The notes beneath the pieces were generated by a model. It had not been told where the DNA came from. It was given only the letters and a program-made list of their open reading frames with translations, and did no database searches. Made by a program: the position numbers and the translations under genes. From Clostridiales bacterium (GTDB lineage: Bacteria > Bacillota > Clostridia > Oscillospirales > UBA644), in the NCBI GenBank assembly GCA_016281915.1, contig JAEEJO010000032.1, forward strand, positions 32,463 through 96,462: DNA of 64,000 nucleotides. The letters run 5' to 3'. Shown in pieces: positions 9,426-16,499 of this stretch. Position 1 is the stretch's first letter, and each line of letters opens with the position of its first letter.

Positions 9426-9887
9426 TCATTCCTCGCAATTATCCATTCGTGAAAGCGCTTTGTCCAGAAGGCGTTTCAGCTCTTTCAGCTCGTTCTGGGG
9501 AAGATCTATGCACCCTTTCATGGAAGCGGGAACGCATAGCGCGCTCTCTTTCAGCTCTTCGCCTTTTTTTGTAAGAGAAAGCAAGAGCTTTCGTTCGTTT
9601 CCGTCAGGACGTGTGCGCAAAATATACCCCTGCTTTTCCAGCCTTTTCAGGAGCGGCGCAAGTGTTCCCGAATCGAGATGAACTATTATGCCTAGGTCGC
9701 CTTCGGTCATATCGCCCTTTTCCCAAAGCACCATCATTACAACGTATTGAGTGTATGTGAGATTCAACTTTTCAAGAGGCTTTCGGTATCGTCTCACAAT
9801 TTCCTTTGCGCATGCATACATCGGGAAGCACAGTTGGTTTTCGAGCCGTATGCTGTCATATACTGACGCGTTCTGTGTATTCTCCAT
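9426..9887 (-). CDS. MarR-family regulator, OhrR-like
   Basis: 153 residues with a winged helix: LTYTQYVVMMVLWEKGDMTEGDLG (shown here as two halves of helices 2-3), recognition helix around LDSGTLAPLLKRLEKQG, and the wing RPDGNERKLLLSLT. Near the N-terminus the motif QLCFPMYA matches the LCFALY motif of OhrR, whose Cys senses organic peroxides; here it is Cys ~20. Its start overlaps the stop of the upstream flavodoxin (TAATG), so the two are translationally coupled. Neighbouring peroxidase, flavodoxins and ferritin-like gene support a redox-responsive role. I infer it represses its own operon under reducing conditions. Confidence 0.88.
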   Translation of the reverse strand: MENTQNASVYDSIRLENQLCFPMYACAKEIVRRYRKPLEKLNLTYTQYVVMMVLWEKGDMTEGDLGIIVHLDSGTLAPLLKRLEKQGYILRTRPDGNERKLLLSLTKKGEELKESALCVPASMKGCIDLPQNELKELKRLLDKALSRMDNCEE

Positions 9888-10279
9888 TACATAAACTTCC
9901 TTGCAAACTCCGCAGCGTCCTTCAGTTTATCGTCACCGGGCTTGCCTCTGACGTAAAACGATTCTTTTTCAACGGGGATCCCCGCATCGGTCAAGCCGTT
10001 TTTTATCAGATCGACAGCATGCTTTGAAAGCCATGAGGTAGAGAAAACCACGGCTTTAACGGCATCTTCCTTTTTCAGACTTTTCAGGTATTCTTTCAGA
10101 TTATTGTCGATCCCGTATGCGTAAAGCGCTCCCCCTAGGAACAGAACGTCAACGGGCTCGCTGATGGCTGCGTTTGCCTGATCAACGGATATCGCCTCAA
10201 CTCCCGACGCTTTTGCGATCGCCTCCGCAACTGCTCTTGTGTTTCCCGAACGGGAATAGTATCTTACTGCAATTTTCAT
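9887..10279 (-). CDS. short flavodoxin-like protein
   Basis: 130 residues. The FMN phosphate loop is visible at the N-terminus (YYSRSGNTRAVAEAIA, ~7-22); FLGGALYAYGID (~48-59) and VFSTSWLSKHA (~78-88) correspond to the ring-binding loops. Typical flavodoxins are 140-170 residues, so this is at the short end. GGAGGG lies upstream of ATG 10279. It overlaps the OhrR-like gene by TAATG. It probably carries electrons for oxidative stress repair in the cytoplasm; partner unknown. Confidence 0.85.
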   Translation of the reverse strand: MKIAVRYYSRSGNTRAVAEAIAKASGVEAISVDQANAAISEPVDVLFLGGALYAYGIDNNLKEYLKSLKKEDAVKAVVFSTSWLSKHAVDLIKNGLTDAGIPVEKESFYVRGKPGDDKLKDAAEFARKFM

Positions 10280-10312
10280 GGGTGTTACCCTCCGTTTGTA
10301 GTTATTCTGAAA

Positions 10313-10337
10313 TGCCGTCTCAATATATGAGACGGCA
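10313..10337 (-). repeat. perfect inverted repeat between two flavodoxin genes
   Basis: TGCCGTCTCA and TGAGACGGCA form a perfect 10-bp stem with a 5-nt loop. On the minus strand it is followed only by ATTTC, a poor T-run, so it may be a weak terminator, an mRNA-stabilising hairpin or a processing site that splits the redox operon. Confidence 0.5.
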
Positions 10338-10402
10338 CGGTTTCTTACCTTTCAACAGGTCTGTATACGTTTTATTATTATGAAATATGACTGAGCCTTC
10401 AT

Positions 10403-10912
10403 TTATAACGTTTTTGCAAAAGAGCAGATCTCGGCAAGCTTCGCTTCGGATTTGTTTTCGTTTCCTGTCGCGGTGCAGATACCCATATCCTGAATGCCGA
10501 CGTAACCGGTGAACGCTTTGTACTGAGCGATCGCGGCGTCGTAAGCGCCGGAACCGGAGCTGAGAAGCAGAGCGGCCTTCGTTGCCTTGGCGGGTTTTCC
10601 GATACAGTAGACTCTCTGCCATGCGGCTTCAAGCTGTGCCGTCGGAGCAAAGTAGTATATGGGTGAAGCAAATACGACCATATCGCTTTCAAGATAAGCG
10701 GGCATGATCTTTTCAAGATCGTCCTTCTGAATGCATTTACCTTCGCCTTTTGTATGGCAGTATTCGCATGCAAGACAGCCGTTTATTTTCATTTTGCCTA
10801 CGTGAAGCACTTCGACTTCATGTCCCGCCTCTTCGGCGCCCTTACGGAACGCTTCTATCATCGCGGCGGTGTTTTCATTGCGGGGACTTCCGTTCAAAAC
10901 TGAAATTTTCAT
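10403..10912 (-). CDS. flavodoxin-family NAD(P)H-dependent oxidoreductase
   Basis: 169 residues. NGSPRNENTAAMIEAF (~7-22) is the NADPH-dependent FMN reductase phosphate loop, and FASPIYYFAPTAQLEAAWQR (~80-99) is the ring-contact segment. A Cys cluster CLACEYCHTKGEGKC (~46-60) resembles that of the protein at 8054, so the two are likely paralogues. GGGAG precedes the ATG, and the gene starts 16 bp after the bacterioferritin-like gene in the same operon. Probable FMN-dependent reductase in redox defence; substrate not inferable. Confidence 0.85.
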   Translation of the reverse strand: MKISVLNGSPRNENTAAMIEAFRKGAEEAGHEVEVLHVGKMKINGCLACEYCHTKGEGKCIQKDDLEKIMPAYLESDMVVFASPIYYFAPTAQLEAAWQRVYCIGKPAKATKAALLLSSGSGAYDAAIAQYKAFTGYVGIQDMGICTATGNENKSEAKLAEICSFAKTL

Positions 10913-10928
10913 ATTCTTTTACTCCCGA

Positions 10929-11378
10929 TCAGTCGCCAAGCATTTCTATCATGTAGTTTTCTATACCGATCTGCTCGATCAGGCAGAGATGACCTTTGAC
11001 CCAGTTGAAGTGTTCCTGTTCGTCTATAATGAACTGTTCGATCATATGTCTTGTGATATAATCGTCATCAAACATTGCCAGAGACTTGGACATCATCGGC
11101 AGAGCCTCTGCTGAATCCTTGCAGTCATATTCAAGCATTTCCTTGATGTCGGTGATAACAGGGTATTCCTGGATCGTTACTGCGGGAGTCTGACCGAGTT
11201 CGATGAGGCGCGCGTTGACCTTTTTTGCCTCTTCCCATTCTTCATCCGATTCCGCCATGATCTTATCTGCGAGTTTGTTGAGTCCGCGTGCTCTGAGAAG
11301 CTGCGCGTGTATGGAATGCTGCTGTGAATTGCCGAACCAGCCCTTTGCAAATTCTTTCAAAAGCTCGATTTTAGTCAT
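10929..11378 (-). CDS. bacterioferritin-like ferritin-fold protein
   Basis: 149 residues from ATG 11378, which has GGAGG 8 nt upstream; an upstream in-frame ATG at 11426 lies within the operator region and is rejected. The C-terminal helix IIDEQEHFNWVKGHLCLI matches the last metal-binding helix of bacterioferritins (E-x-x-H). In the first helix the usual ferroxidase Glu is not evident (NSQQHSIHAQLL), and the E-x-x-H of helix 2 reads EEWEEAKK, so the diiron centre may be altered. It opens the redox operon. Role: iron storage or oxidative protection, inferred from fold and neighbours. Confidence 0.8.
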   Translation of the reverse strand: MTKIELLKEFAKGWFGNSQQHSIHAQLLRARGLNKLADKIMAESDEEWEEAKKVNARLIELGQTPAVTIQEYPVITDIKEMLEYDCKDSAEALPMMSKSLAMFDDDYITRHMIEQFIIDEQEHFNWVKGHLCLIEQIGIENYMIEMLGD

Positions 11379-11400
11379 TTTAATATCCTCCGTAATATAT

Positions 11401-11467
11401 ATTGTGCGCTGTCTTATTGTGCGCAATCATTTTGAGTATATTATACCATATTCAAAGGATATTTCAA
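11401..11467 (-). promoter_or_regulatory. redox-operon promoter with direct-repeat operator candidate
   Basis: Minus-strand promoter: TTGAAA (11462-11467), 16-bp spacer, TATAAT (11440-11445). Just downstream of the start site the plus strand shows ATTGTGCGC twice (11401-11409 and 11416-11424, 15-bp period); the second copy extends to ATTGTGCGCAAT, whose outer arms ATTG/CAAT are inverted. This placement fits repressor binding. Candidates are the adjacent TetR protein or the OhrR-like protein. Confidence 0.6.
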
Positions 11468-11515
11468 TCAATAATACGTTCTTCGTCTCTCATGATGAGA
11501 GAAAAAAGCAATATT

Positions 11516-12076
11516 CTATCGTTGTTTGCGGATCAGATACTGCTTCAGGGGTTCAGGCAGAGAGCTTTCGTAAAGGTCTGCTATCTCCTCCGGAGTTGCA
11601 TCGTGTTTCCCAAGGATCCATTCGCACGTAAGACATACAGTTCCCAGACAGTATGCGCGGATAAGCAATTCTTCTTTGGCAGTCAGATTTTCTTTGCCGC
11701 TGACCGTCACGATATGCTTTTTAAGCGCATCAAAGTTTATTTCGGTCATATAACGGATAAATGAATCGTGTCCGGACGTGTGTGAAAACAGGTTTGCGAG
11801 GTATTCCCGTTCCGAAAAAAACCAGTTTGCCCCGTCGGCAAGTGTTTGTTTCCATGAATACGAATCGCTTATCCGCCCCATGATTTCGGCCACGCTGCGT
11901 GTGTGATCCCATGCGATAAGATCGTATTTATCACTGAAGTTGCGATAAAACGTCGCAGGGGAATAACCGCAGTTATTCACGATATCCTGCACGGTTATCC
12001 TGTCTATGTTCTTTTTTGCCGCAACCTCGCGAAAGGCTTCGGCAAGTATTTCTTTTGAAGTTTTGCGCTTTACCAT
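11516..12076 (-). CDS. TetR-family transcriptional regulator
   Basis: 186 residues from the second of two adjacent ATGs (12076), which is 5 nt from GGAGG. The N-terminal helix-turn-helix is clear: ITVQDIVNNCGYSPATFYRNF (in two parts, ~24-44), preceded by a helix with AEAFREVAAKK. The C-terminal ligand domain (~60-186) has a WKQTLADGANWFF segment and a Cys/Leu-rich last helix; no ligand is recognisable. It closes a small operon with a DUF4177 protein and a membrane peptide, and lies immediately upstream of the redox operon, whose promoter carries a repeated operator-like motif. It is a good candidate regulator of that operon. Confidence 0.9.
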   Translation of the reverse strand: MVKRKTSKEILAEAFREVAAKKNIDRITVQDIVNNCGYSPATFYRNFSDKYDLIAWDHTRSVAEIMGRISDSYSWKQTLADGANWFFSEREYLANLFSHTSGHDSFIRYMTEINFDALKKHIVTVSGKENLTAKEELLIRAYCLGTVCLTCEWILGKHDATPEEIADLYESSLPEPLKQYLIRKQR

Positions 12077-12101
12077 CATACCCTCCGCAAAAAGTAAATC
12101 T

Positions 12102-12287
12102 CTATTCGTCCTTTTTTGCAATCGTGTAAACAGCACAGGCAAAAAGAACGATCAGACAGATTCCGACGATCAGGCACTCTGCAATTATTTCGTAATCGTT
12201 GGCTGCAATTTTTAATCCCATTGCCGTGACTGCTGCAATGCCGGCTGCAGAAGCGATCAGAGAGGCGTATTTTACAGCCTTTTTCAT
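12102..12287 (-). CDS. 61-residue membrane protein, two TM helices
   Basis: Starts at ATG 12287 with AGAAGGACC upstream. Two hydrophobic stretches (YASLIASAAGIAAVTAMG and IIAECLIVGICLIVLFACA) flank a short charged loop; the tail is KKDE. No known family. It begins 2 bp after the DUF4177 gene and is followed after 25 bp by the TetR gene, so all three are one operon. A membrane sensor or exporter accessory is possible but unsupported. Confidence 0.7.
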   Translation of the reverse strand: MKKAVKYASLIASAAGIAAVTAMGLKIAANDYEIIAECLIVGICLIVLFACAVYTIAKKDE

Positions 12288-12289
12288 GA

Positions 12290-12490
12290 CTATTGGTCCT
12301 TCTTTCTTTTGAAAACGAACACTATGCTTTTTGATGAGCCGTAGCTTTGATTTGTGGATGTGCTGCTGACAAGCTCCCATCCGTCGTTTCCGAGAACATT
12401 GAGATTGTTTTCAATCTGATGAGCTTCTACGTCCCCGCCAAAAACCCCTTTTGTATCGTAAACGATCACTTTATATTCGAACTTATCCAT
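12290..12490 (-). CDS. DUF4177 domain protein
   Basis: 66 residues: FEYKVIVYDTKG, then LNVLGNDGWELVSS, then VFVFKRKK. This is the compact DUF4177 beta-alpha-beta pattern with the conserved N-x-x-G-x-x-G-W-E-L core. The RBS AAGGAGC precedes ATG 12490. Function is unknown in the family. It is the first gene of the operon ending in the TetR regulator, and has a good promoter 90 bp upstream. Confidence 0.85.
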   Translation of the reverse strand: MDKFEYKVIVYDTKGVFGGDVEAHQIENNLNVLGNDGWELVSSTSTNQSYGSSKSIVFVFKRKKDQ

Positions 12491-12581
12491 ATTTATTGCG
12501 CTCCTTCACCCGTTTGTCGGGTCAATTGTTTATCCTGATTTGCAGACCGTTCTTTACGTAAGCCTACCCGGATACGCATAT

Positions 12582-12611
12582 ATTATATCATCAAAAAGAA
12601 CGAGGTGTCAA
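12582..12611 (-). promoter_or_regulatory. promoter of DUF4177-TetR operon
   Basis: Minus strand: TTGACA (12606-12611), 18-bp spacer, TATAAT (12582-12587). A small hairpin ACCCG-ACAAA-CGGGT (12507-12521) lies in the leader just before the RBS and could affect translation. Confidence 0.75.
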
Positions 12612-12682
12612 GTAAGGAAAAGGATTTTTCGGGAATAATTCTTATTTTTTTCGCCTGTGTTTTCGTAAGCGTTCCGTATGTG

Positions 12683-12852
12683 AAAAAGTCCTCCAAAAGG
12701 AGGACTTTTCAAAAAAGAGAAGGTAGATATGAAAAACAGGAGAACTTTTTTTTAGAATCCGGAACCCGGTTGCTTTTGCAACAAGGCTCCGGAAAAGAGA
12801 GAGGGGGAGAAATAATCAAAAAAACACCGTATCAGAATAATAATCTGATAAC
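12683..12852 (-). ncRNA. candidate C-rich small regulatory RNA
   Basis: No convincing gene fills 12491-13070. On the minus strand an extended -10 (TGATATAAT, 12859-12867) precedes a ~170-nt stretch with RNA-like layout. First comes a hairpin TATCAGA/TCTGATA, then a pyrimidine tract with CTCCCCCTCTCTC. A central hairpin follows, with arms CCGGA/TCCGG and GTTGC-AAAA-GCAAC, then a second TCTCCT tract. It ends in a strong intrinsic terminator, GTCCTCC-TTTT-GGAGGAC followed by TTTTT. The unpaired tracts complement Shine-Dalgarno sequences, as in C-rich small RNAs such as RsaE/RoxS (family knowledge). The -35 is poor. No homologue can be named. Confidence 0.5.
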
Positions 12853-13001
12853 ATGGAGATTATATCACCAAATTGCCGCCAAAAATTGATACATATGTGT
12901 CATGAATGTAGCAGATGAAAGAATGACGCAGTCACTCAAAGTTGTCGATAAAATTTATTATAAAACTTAAAAAAGCCTCTTCCATTTTTTTATTTTTATG
13001 G

Positions 13002-13007
13002 TATAAT
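13002..13007 (+). promoter_or_regulatory. probable -10 of the two-component operon
   Basis: TATAAT preceded by TATGG; no good -35 at the expected spacing. It lies 63 bp before the response-regulator start. Confidence 0.4.
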
Positions 13008-13070
13008 AAACATGATAAAATCAAATTCGCAAAGCAGATTCGATAAGCAGAAAACAGGGAGGTTATGCTT

Positions 13071-13778
13071 ATGTCTAAAATGATATATGTCGTAGACGAC
13101 GAAAAAGACATACGGGAGATCGTTCGATCATATCTTGAAAAAGAGGGCTACGCTGTAAACGAATACGAAAACGGAGAAGAGGCGCTTGCCGCTTTCAATG
13201 CTCAGGCCCCCGATATGCTCGTTATAGATATCATGATGCCCGGAATGTCCGGTTTTGAGCTGTGCAACGAAATAAGAAAAAAGGCGAATACACCTATAAT
13301 AATCGTTTCAGCCCGCGACGAAGAACTTGACAGGATACTCGGAATAGAAATGGGCGCGGATGATTATATTCCGAAACCGTTTTCACCGAGAGAGATGGTC
13401 GCTCGCGTAAAAGCAGTTTTCCGCAGGATAGACGGCATGCGCTCAGACCCCTCGTCCGCGCTCAATCCATGCTGCCGCGATCTGAAGATATATCCCGATG
13501 AAAGAAGAGTTGTGAAAGTAACGCCCGAAGGCGAGGAAGACCTCAATTTTACGGCTATGGAATATAATTTCATCAACTTTATGATAGCAAACAAAAACAG
13601 AGTATTCACAAGAGATCAGCTTCTCACGAATATCTGGGAATATCAGTATATCGGCGATACACGCGCAGTTGACGACCTTGTAAAGCGTATCCGCAAAAAA
13701 CTCGACACTCACCACACCGATTTTTCTATCGAAACAGTCTGGGGTTACGGCTATAAAGTTACGGACAGTGTTGACTGA
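13071..13778 (+). CDS. OmpR/PhoB-type response regulator
   Basis: 235 residues from ATG 13071, chosen over ATG 13065 because GGGAGG is 8 nt from the former and only 2 nt from the latter. Receiver domain: acidic pair in VVDDEKD (~7-13), phospho-acceptor Asp in LVIDIMMPGMSG (~53), Thr/Ser in IIVSARDE and the Lys in YIPKPFSP (~103). The C-terminal winged helix has FTAMEYNFINFM and the final VWGYGYKV wing typical of OmpR proteins. It lies 3 bp before the kinase gene, so they form one operon with the sialidase-like gene after it. Signal unknown. Confidence 0.95.
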   Translation: MSKMIYVVDDEKDIREIVRSYLEKEGYAVNEYENGEEALAAFNAQAPDMLVIDIMMPGMSGFELCNEIRKKANTPIIIVSARDEELDRILGIEMGADDYIPKPFSPREMVARVKAVFRRIDGMRSDPSSALNPCCRDLKIYPDERRVVKVTPEGEEDLNFTAMEYNFINFMIANKNRVFTRDQLLTNIWEYQYIGDTRAVDDLVKRIRKKLDTHHTDFSIETVWGYGYKVTDSVD

Positions 13779-13781
13779 TTT

Positions 13782-15161
13782 ATGAAATACAGCATAAAAA
13801 CAAAGCTTATCCTGTCTTACGCGGTCATCATATTTCTAATGGCGGGCATTTCAATGTCGTTCGTTTCCCTTTTTTCCGAAACATACGTTGTCAGAGAAGC
13901 GGGCGACAGGCTCAGGCAGTATGCAGACAGGATAGCGATCTCTCTCGCGTCCAGGCAAACCGCCATGCCGATACTTTTCGATTTTGTCTGGAACTCAATA
14001 GTTGTGGATATATCCGAAAAGAATTATTCCATAGCTCTGATGAACGAAAACGGAGAACTTGTAAGATCTTCAAATTTCGGAATAGTCGATATCCCGCCCG
14101 AGAGCGTTGCCGAATTCGTTTCGGCAAAAAACGGTCAGACGGGTATATTCGTTATGCGTGAAAACAGAAACACGTTTGTCGTCTGCACGCGTAACATGAA
14201 GAACGCTTCGGGCGATCCGTATGCGACGATCGCGGTGCTCATGCAGGTAGACAGATATAATTTTGACAATCTGCTTATCTTTCTTTTCTTTGCATCTGTA
14301 ATCGCCGCTTCAGCGATCGCGGTGGCAAGCGCGGTTATCTTTTCGGGACAGCTCACAAGAAATATCAGAAAATTGCAAAAACGCGCCGAAATGATCGCAA
14401 ACAGACAGTTCGACGATACCATAGAGATAAAGTCCAACGATGAAATAGGCGATCTTGCAAACTCTATCGACGAACTCGCGAAAAGCATTGAGGAATACGA
14501 TAAAAGTCAGAAAGTATTTTTGCAGAACGCTTCTCACGAACTACGCACGCCGCTGATGTCTATACGCGGATACGTGGAGGGGCTCAAGGACGGTATTTTT
14601 ACCAAAAATGCCGACGAAGTATATGAATCGATACTGAATCAGACGTCACGTCTCGAAAAACTTGTCGAAGACGTTCTGTATCTGTCCAAGATAGAAACAA
14701 CAAAAGATATACTGCAGCTTTCACCCGTCAGTACCGAAGAGATAGTAGACGAGGCGATAGAGCGCGTTGACGGCATAGCCTCGGCAAAAGGTATAAGAAT
14801 AGTGAAGGGCGAGGTCGCAAAGGAAGAGCTTGTCTGTGACGGAGATCATCTTGCCACGGTATTCACCAATCTTTTCTCCAATGCTCTCAGATATGCCAAA
14901 AGCACCATAGTCATTGAGGCGTGCTCAGTCGAAAACGGCGTTATTTTCACGGTTACGGACGATGGCCCCGGATTTACCGATGCGGATATGCCTCATCTTT
15001 TCGAGAGATTTTATAAGGGTTCTACCGGCAAACACGGTCTCGGGCTTGCAATCGTCAAGGCTATAGCAGTTGCACATAAGGGAACCGTAGAGGCGTATAA
15101 CAGAACCGACGGACAGTCCGGTGCCGTATTTGAAGTGTTCATTCCGAGAGAAAAACAGTAA
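13782..15161 (+). CDS. HAMP sensor histidine kinase
   Basis: 459 residues. TM1 at ~8-29, an extracytoplasmic sensor region of ~130 residues, TM2 at ~163-188, HAMP at ~190-240. The H-box NASHELRTPLMS follows, with phospho-His 252. The ATPase domain shows LFSNALRYAKS (N box), VTDDGPGF (G1) and GLGLAIVKAIA (G2). It is the partner of the preceding response regulator; the start codon follows that gene's stop by 3 bp and has almost no RBS, which suggests translational coupling. A carbohydrate-responsive role is possible because a sialidase-like gene follows by 15 bp, but this is inference. Confidence 0.95.
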   Translation: MKYSIKTKLILSYAVIIFLMAGISMSFVSLFSETYVVREAGDRLRQYADRIAISLASRQTAMPILFDFVWNSIVVDISEKNYSIALMNENGELVRSSNFGIVDIPPESVAEFVSAKNGQTGIFVMRENRNTFVVCTRNMKNASGDPYATIAVLMQVDRYNFDNLLIFLFFASVIAASAIAVASAVIFSGQLTRNIRKLQKRAEMIANRQFDDTIEIKSNDEIGDLANSIDELAKSIEEYDKSQKVFLQNASHELRTPLMSIRGYVEGLKDGIFTKNADEVYESILNQTSRLEKLVEDVLYLSKIETTKDILQLSPVSTEEIVDEAIERVDGIASAKGIRIVKGEVAKEELVCDGDHLATVFTNLFSNALRYAKSTIVIEACSVENGVIFTVTDDGPGFTDADMPHLFERFYKGSTGKHGLGLAIVKAIAVAHKGTVEAYNRTDGQSGAVFEVFIPREKQ

Positions 15162-15176
15162 AAGAGGGATTTTTAC

Positions 15177-16421
15177 ATGCTTAAAGGCTATACCGTTCCC
15201 ATAATTGATTTTTCAGATGAAAAAGAAAGACAGATCGTAGTTGATAAAGAGGAAGGGCTTTATATAGGCCATCCCACCACCGTTTTGCTTGACGACATGA
15301 AAACGATTGTTGCCGTATACCCGAAAAACCACGGTTACGGGCAGATAGTGCTGAAAAAAAGCTTTGACGGCGGAAAAACGTGGTCCGAAAGGCTTCCCGT
15401 TCCCGAAAGCTTTTCAACCTCGCTCGAAACTCCTACGATCTATAAGGTCTGCGATAAAAACGGCAAACGCCGCCTCATTCTTTTTTCAGGCCTTTATCCG
15501 ATAAGAATGTCCGTTTCGGAAGACGACGGCAACACGTGGTCAGAGCTTGCGCCGATAGGCGATTTCGGCGGGATCGTGGCAATGGGCGATATCTGCTGTG
15601 TCGGCAAAGGCGAATACTTCGCGCTTTTCCACGATGACGGAAGGTTCATTCACGGCGGAGCTTATGAAAAAAGAACGGTTTACAAAACCGGTGACGGTGC
15701 CGAAAGACGAACGAAGCTTATGCACAGCTTCTCTGCGGACGGCGGAAAAACATGGTCCGAAAAACAGGACAGCTGGGTGAAAACTCTTGAAAAAGAGGAC
15801 GATGTGTGGCAGGAGATATATTCTGTCACTTCTGGTAAATCAACCGGTAAAATTACTCTTTATCAGACGGATTCTCACGATGGAGGACTTACGTGGTCCG
15901 AGCCGAGAGTTATCTGCACGCATGACGAGTGCCAGCTTTGCGAACCGGCTGTAATACGCTCTCCTGACGGAAAAGAGCTTTGTGCGATCCTTCGTGAAAA
16001 TGCAAGAAAGAAAAATTCGCACGCCATCTTTTCGAGCGACAACGGAAAGACGTGGTCGGCACCCGTTGAGCTTCAGGGCGCGCTCACCGGCGACAGACAC
16101 TGCGCAAGATATCTGAAGGACGGCAGGCTGTTTATCAGCTTCAGGGATACGTGCCTTGATTCACCAACATGGGGCGACTGGTGCGCATGGCTTGGCAGCT
16201 ACGACGATATCAAAAACGGAGGAGAGGGCATTTGCCGTATCAGAATAATGAAAAACTACAAAAACGGCGACTGCGCATATCCCGGCGTTGAAATACTTCC
16301 GGACGGAACGATAGTTACGACTACTTACGGTCATTTTACCGATGGCGAAGAGGCGTATGTCGTCTGCGTTCGCATCTGTCCCGATGAAATAGACGAAAAA
16401 CTGGAAAAATACCGCGTATGA
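15177..16421 (+). CDS. sialidase-like (BNR/Asp-box) protein, apparently cytoplasmic
   Basis: 414 residues with five Asp-box repeats of the S-x-D-x-G-x-T-W type: SFDGGKTW, SEDDGNTW, SADGGKTW, DSHDGGLTW and SSDNGKTW. Together these define the six-bladed sialidase beta-propeller. No signal peptide or anchor is present, so it should act inside the cell on imported oligosaccharides, or it is not a true sialidase; many exo-alpha-sialidase-like proteins have other activities. AGAGGGAT precedes the ATG. It directly follows the histidine kinase (15 bp) and probably shares its transcript. A promoter just after it serves ilvE. Confidence 0.85.
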   Translation: MLKGYTVPIIDFSDEKERQIVVDKEEGLYIGHPTTVLLDDMKTIVAVYPKNHGYGQIVLKKSFDGGKTWSERLPVPESFSTSLETPTIYKVCDKNGKRRLILFSGLYPIRMSVSEDDGNTWSELAPIGDFGGIVAMGDICCVGKGEYFALFHDDGRFIHGGAYEKRTVYKTGDGAERRTKLMHSFSADGGKTWSEKQDSWVKTLEKEDDVWQEIYSVTSGKSTGKITLYQTDSHDGGLTWSEPRVICTHDECQLCEPAVIRSPDGKELCAILRENARKKNSHAIFSSDNGKTWSAPVELQGALTGDRHCARYLKDGRLFISFRDTCLDSPTWGDWCAWLGSYDDIKNGGEGICRIRIMKNYKNGDCAYPGVEILPDGTIVTTTYGHFTDGEEAYVVCVRICPDEIDEKLEKYRV

Positions 16422-16436
16422 TACGTCATTAAAATA

Positions 16437-16465
16437 TTGACTTTTGCGTAATAATGTGATATTAT
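16437..16465 (+). promoter_or_regulatory. ilvE promoter
   Basis: TTGACT (16437-16442), 17-bp spacer, TATTAT (16460-16465) with a TGTG extension. Confidence 0.7.
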
Positions 16466-16499
16466 ATGAAAAATTTTTAAGAAAGCCTGGAGTAAATAT

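Noticed and set aside
11475..11515. Terminator at the palindrome CTCTCATGATGAGAG after the TetR gene
   Set aside because: On the minus strand the T-run comes before the stem, not after it; it is only a possible protein-binding palindrome.
12605..12889. 94-codon plus-strand reading frame
   Set aside because: No RBS, it runs across a terminator hairpin and the opposite-strand RNA candidate, and the protein is low-complexity.
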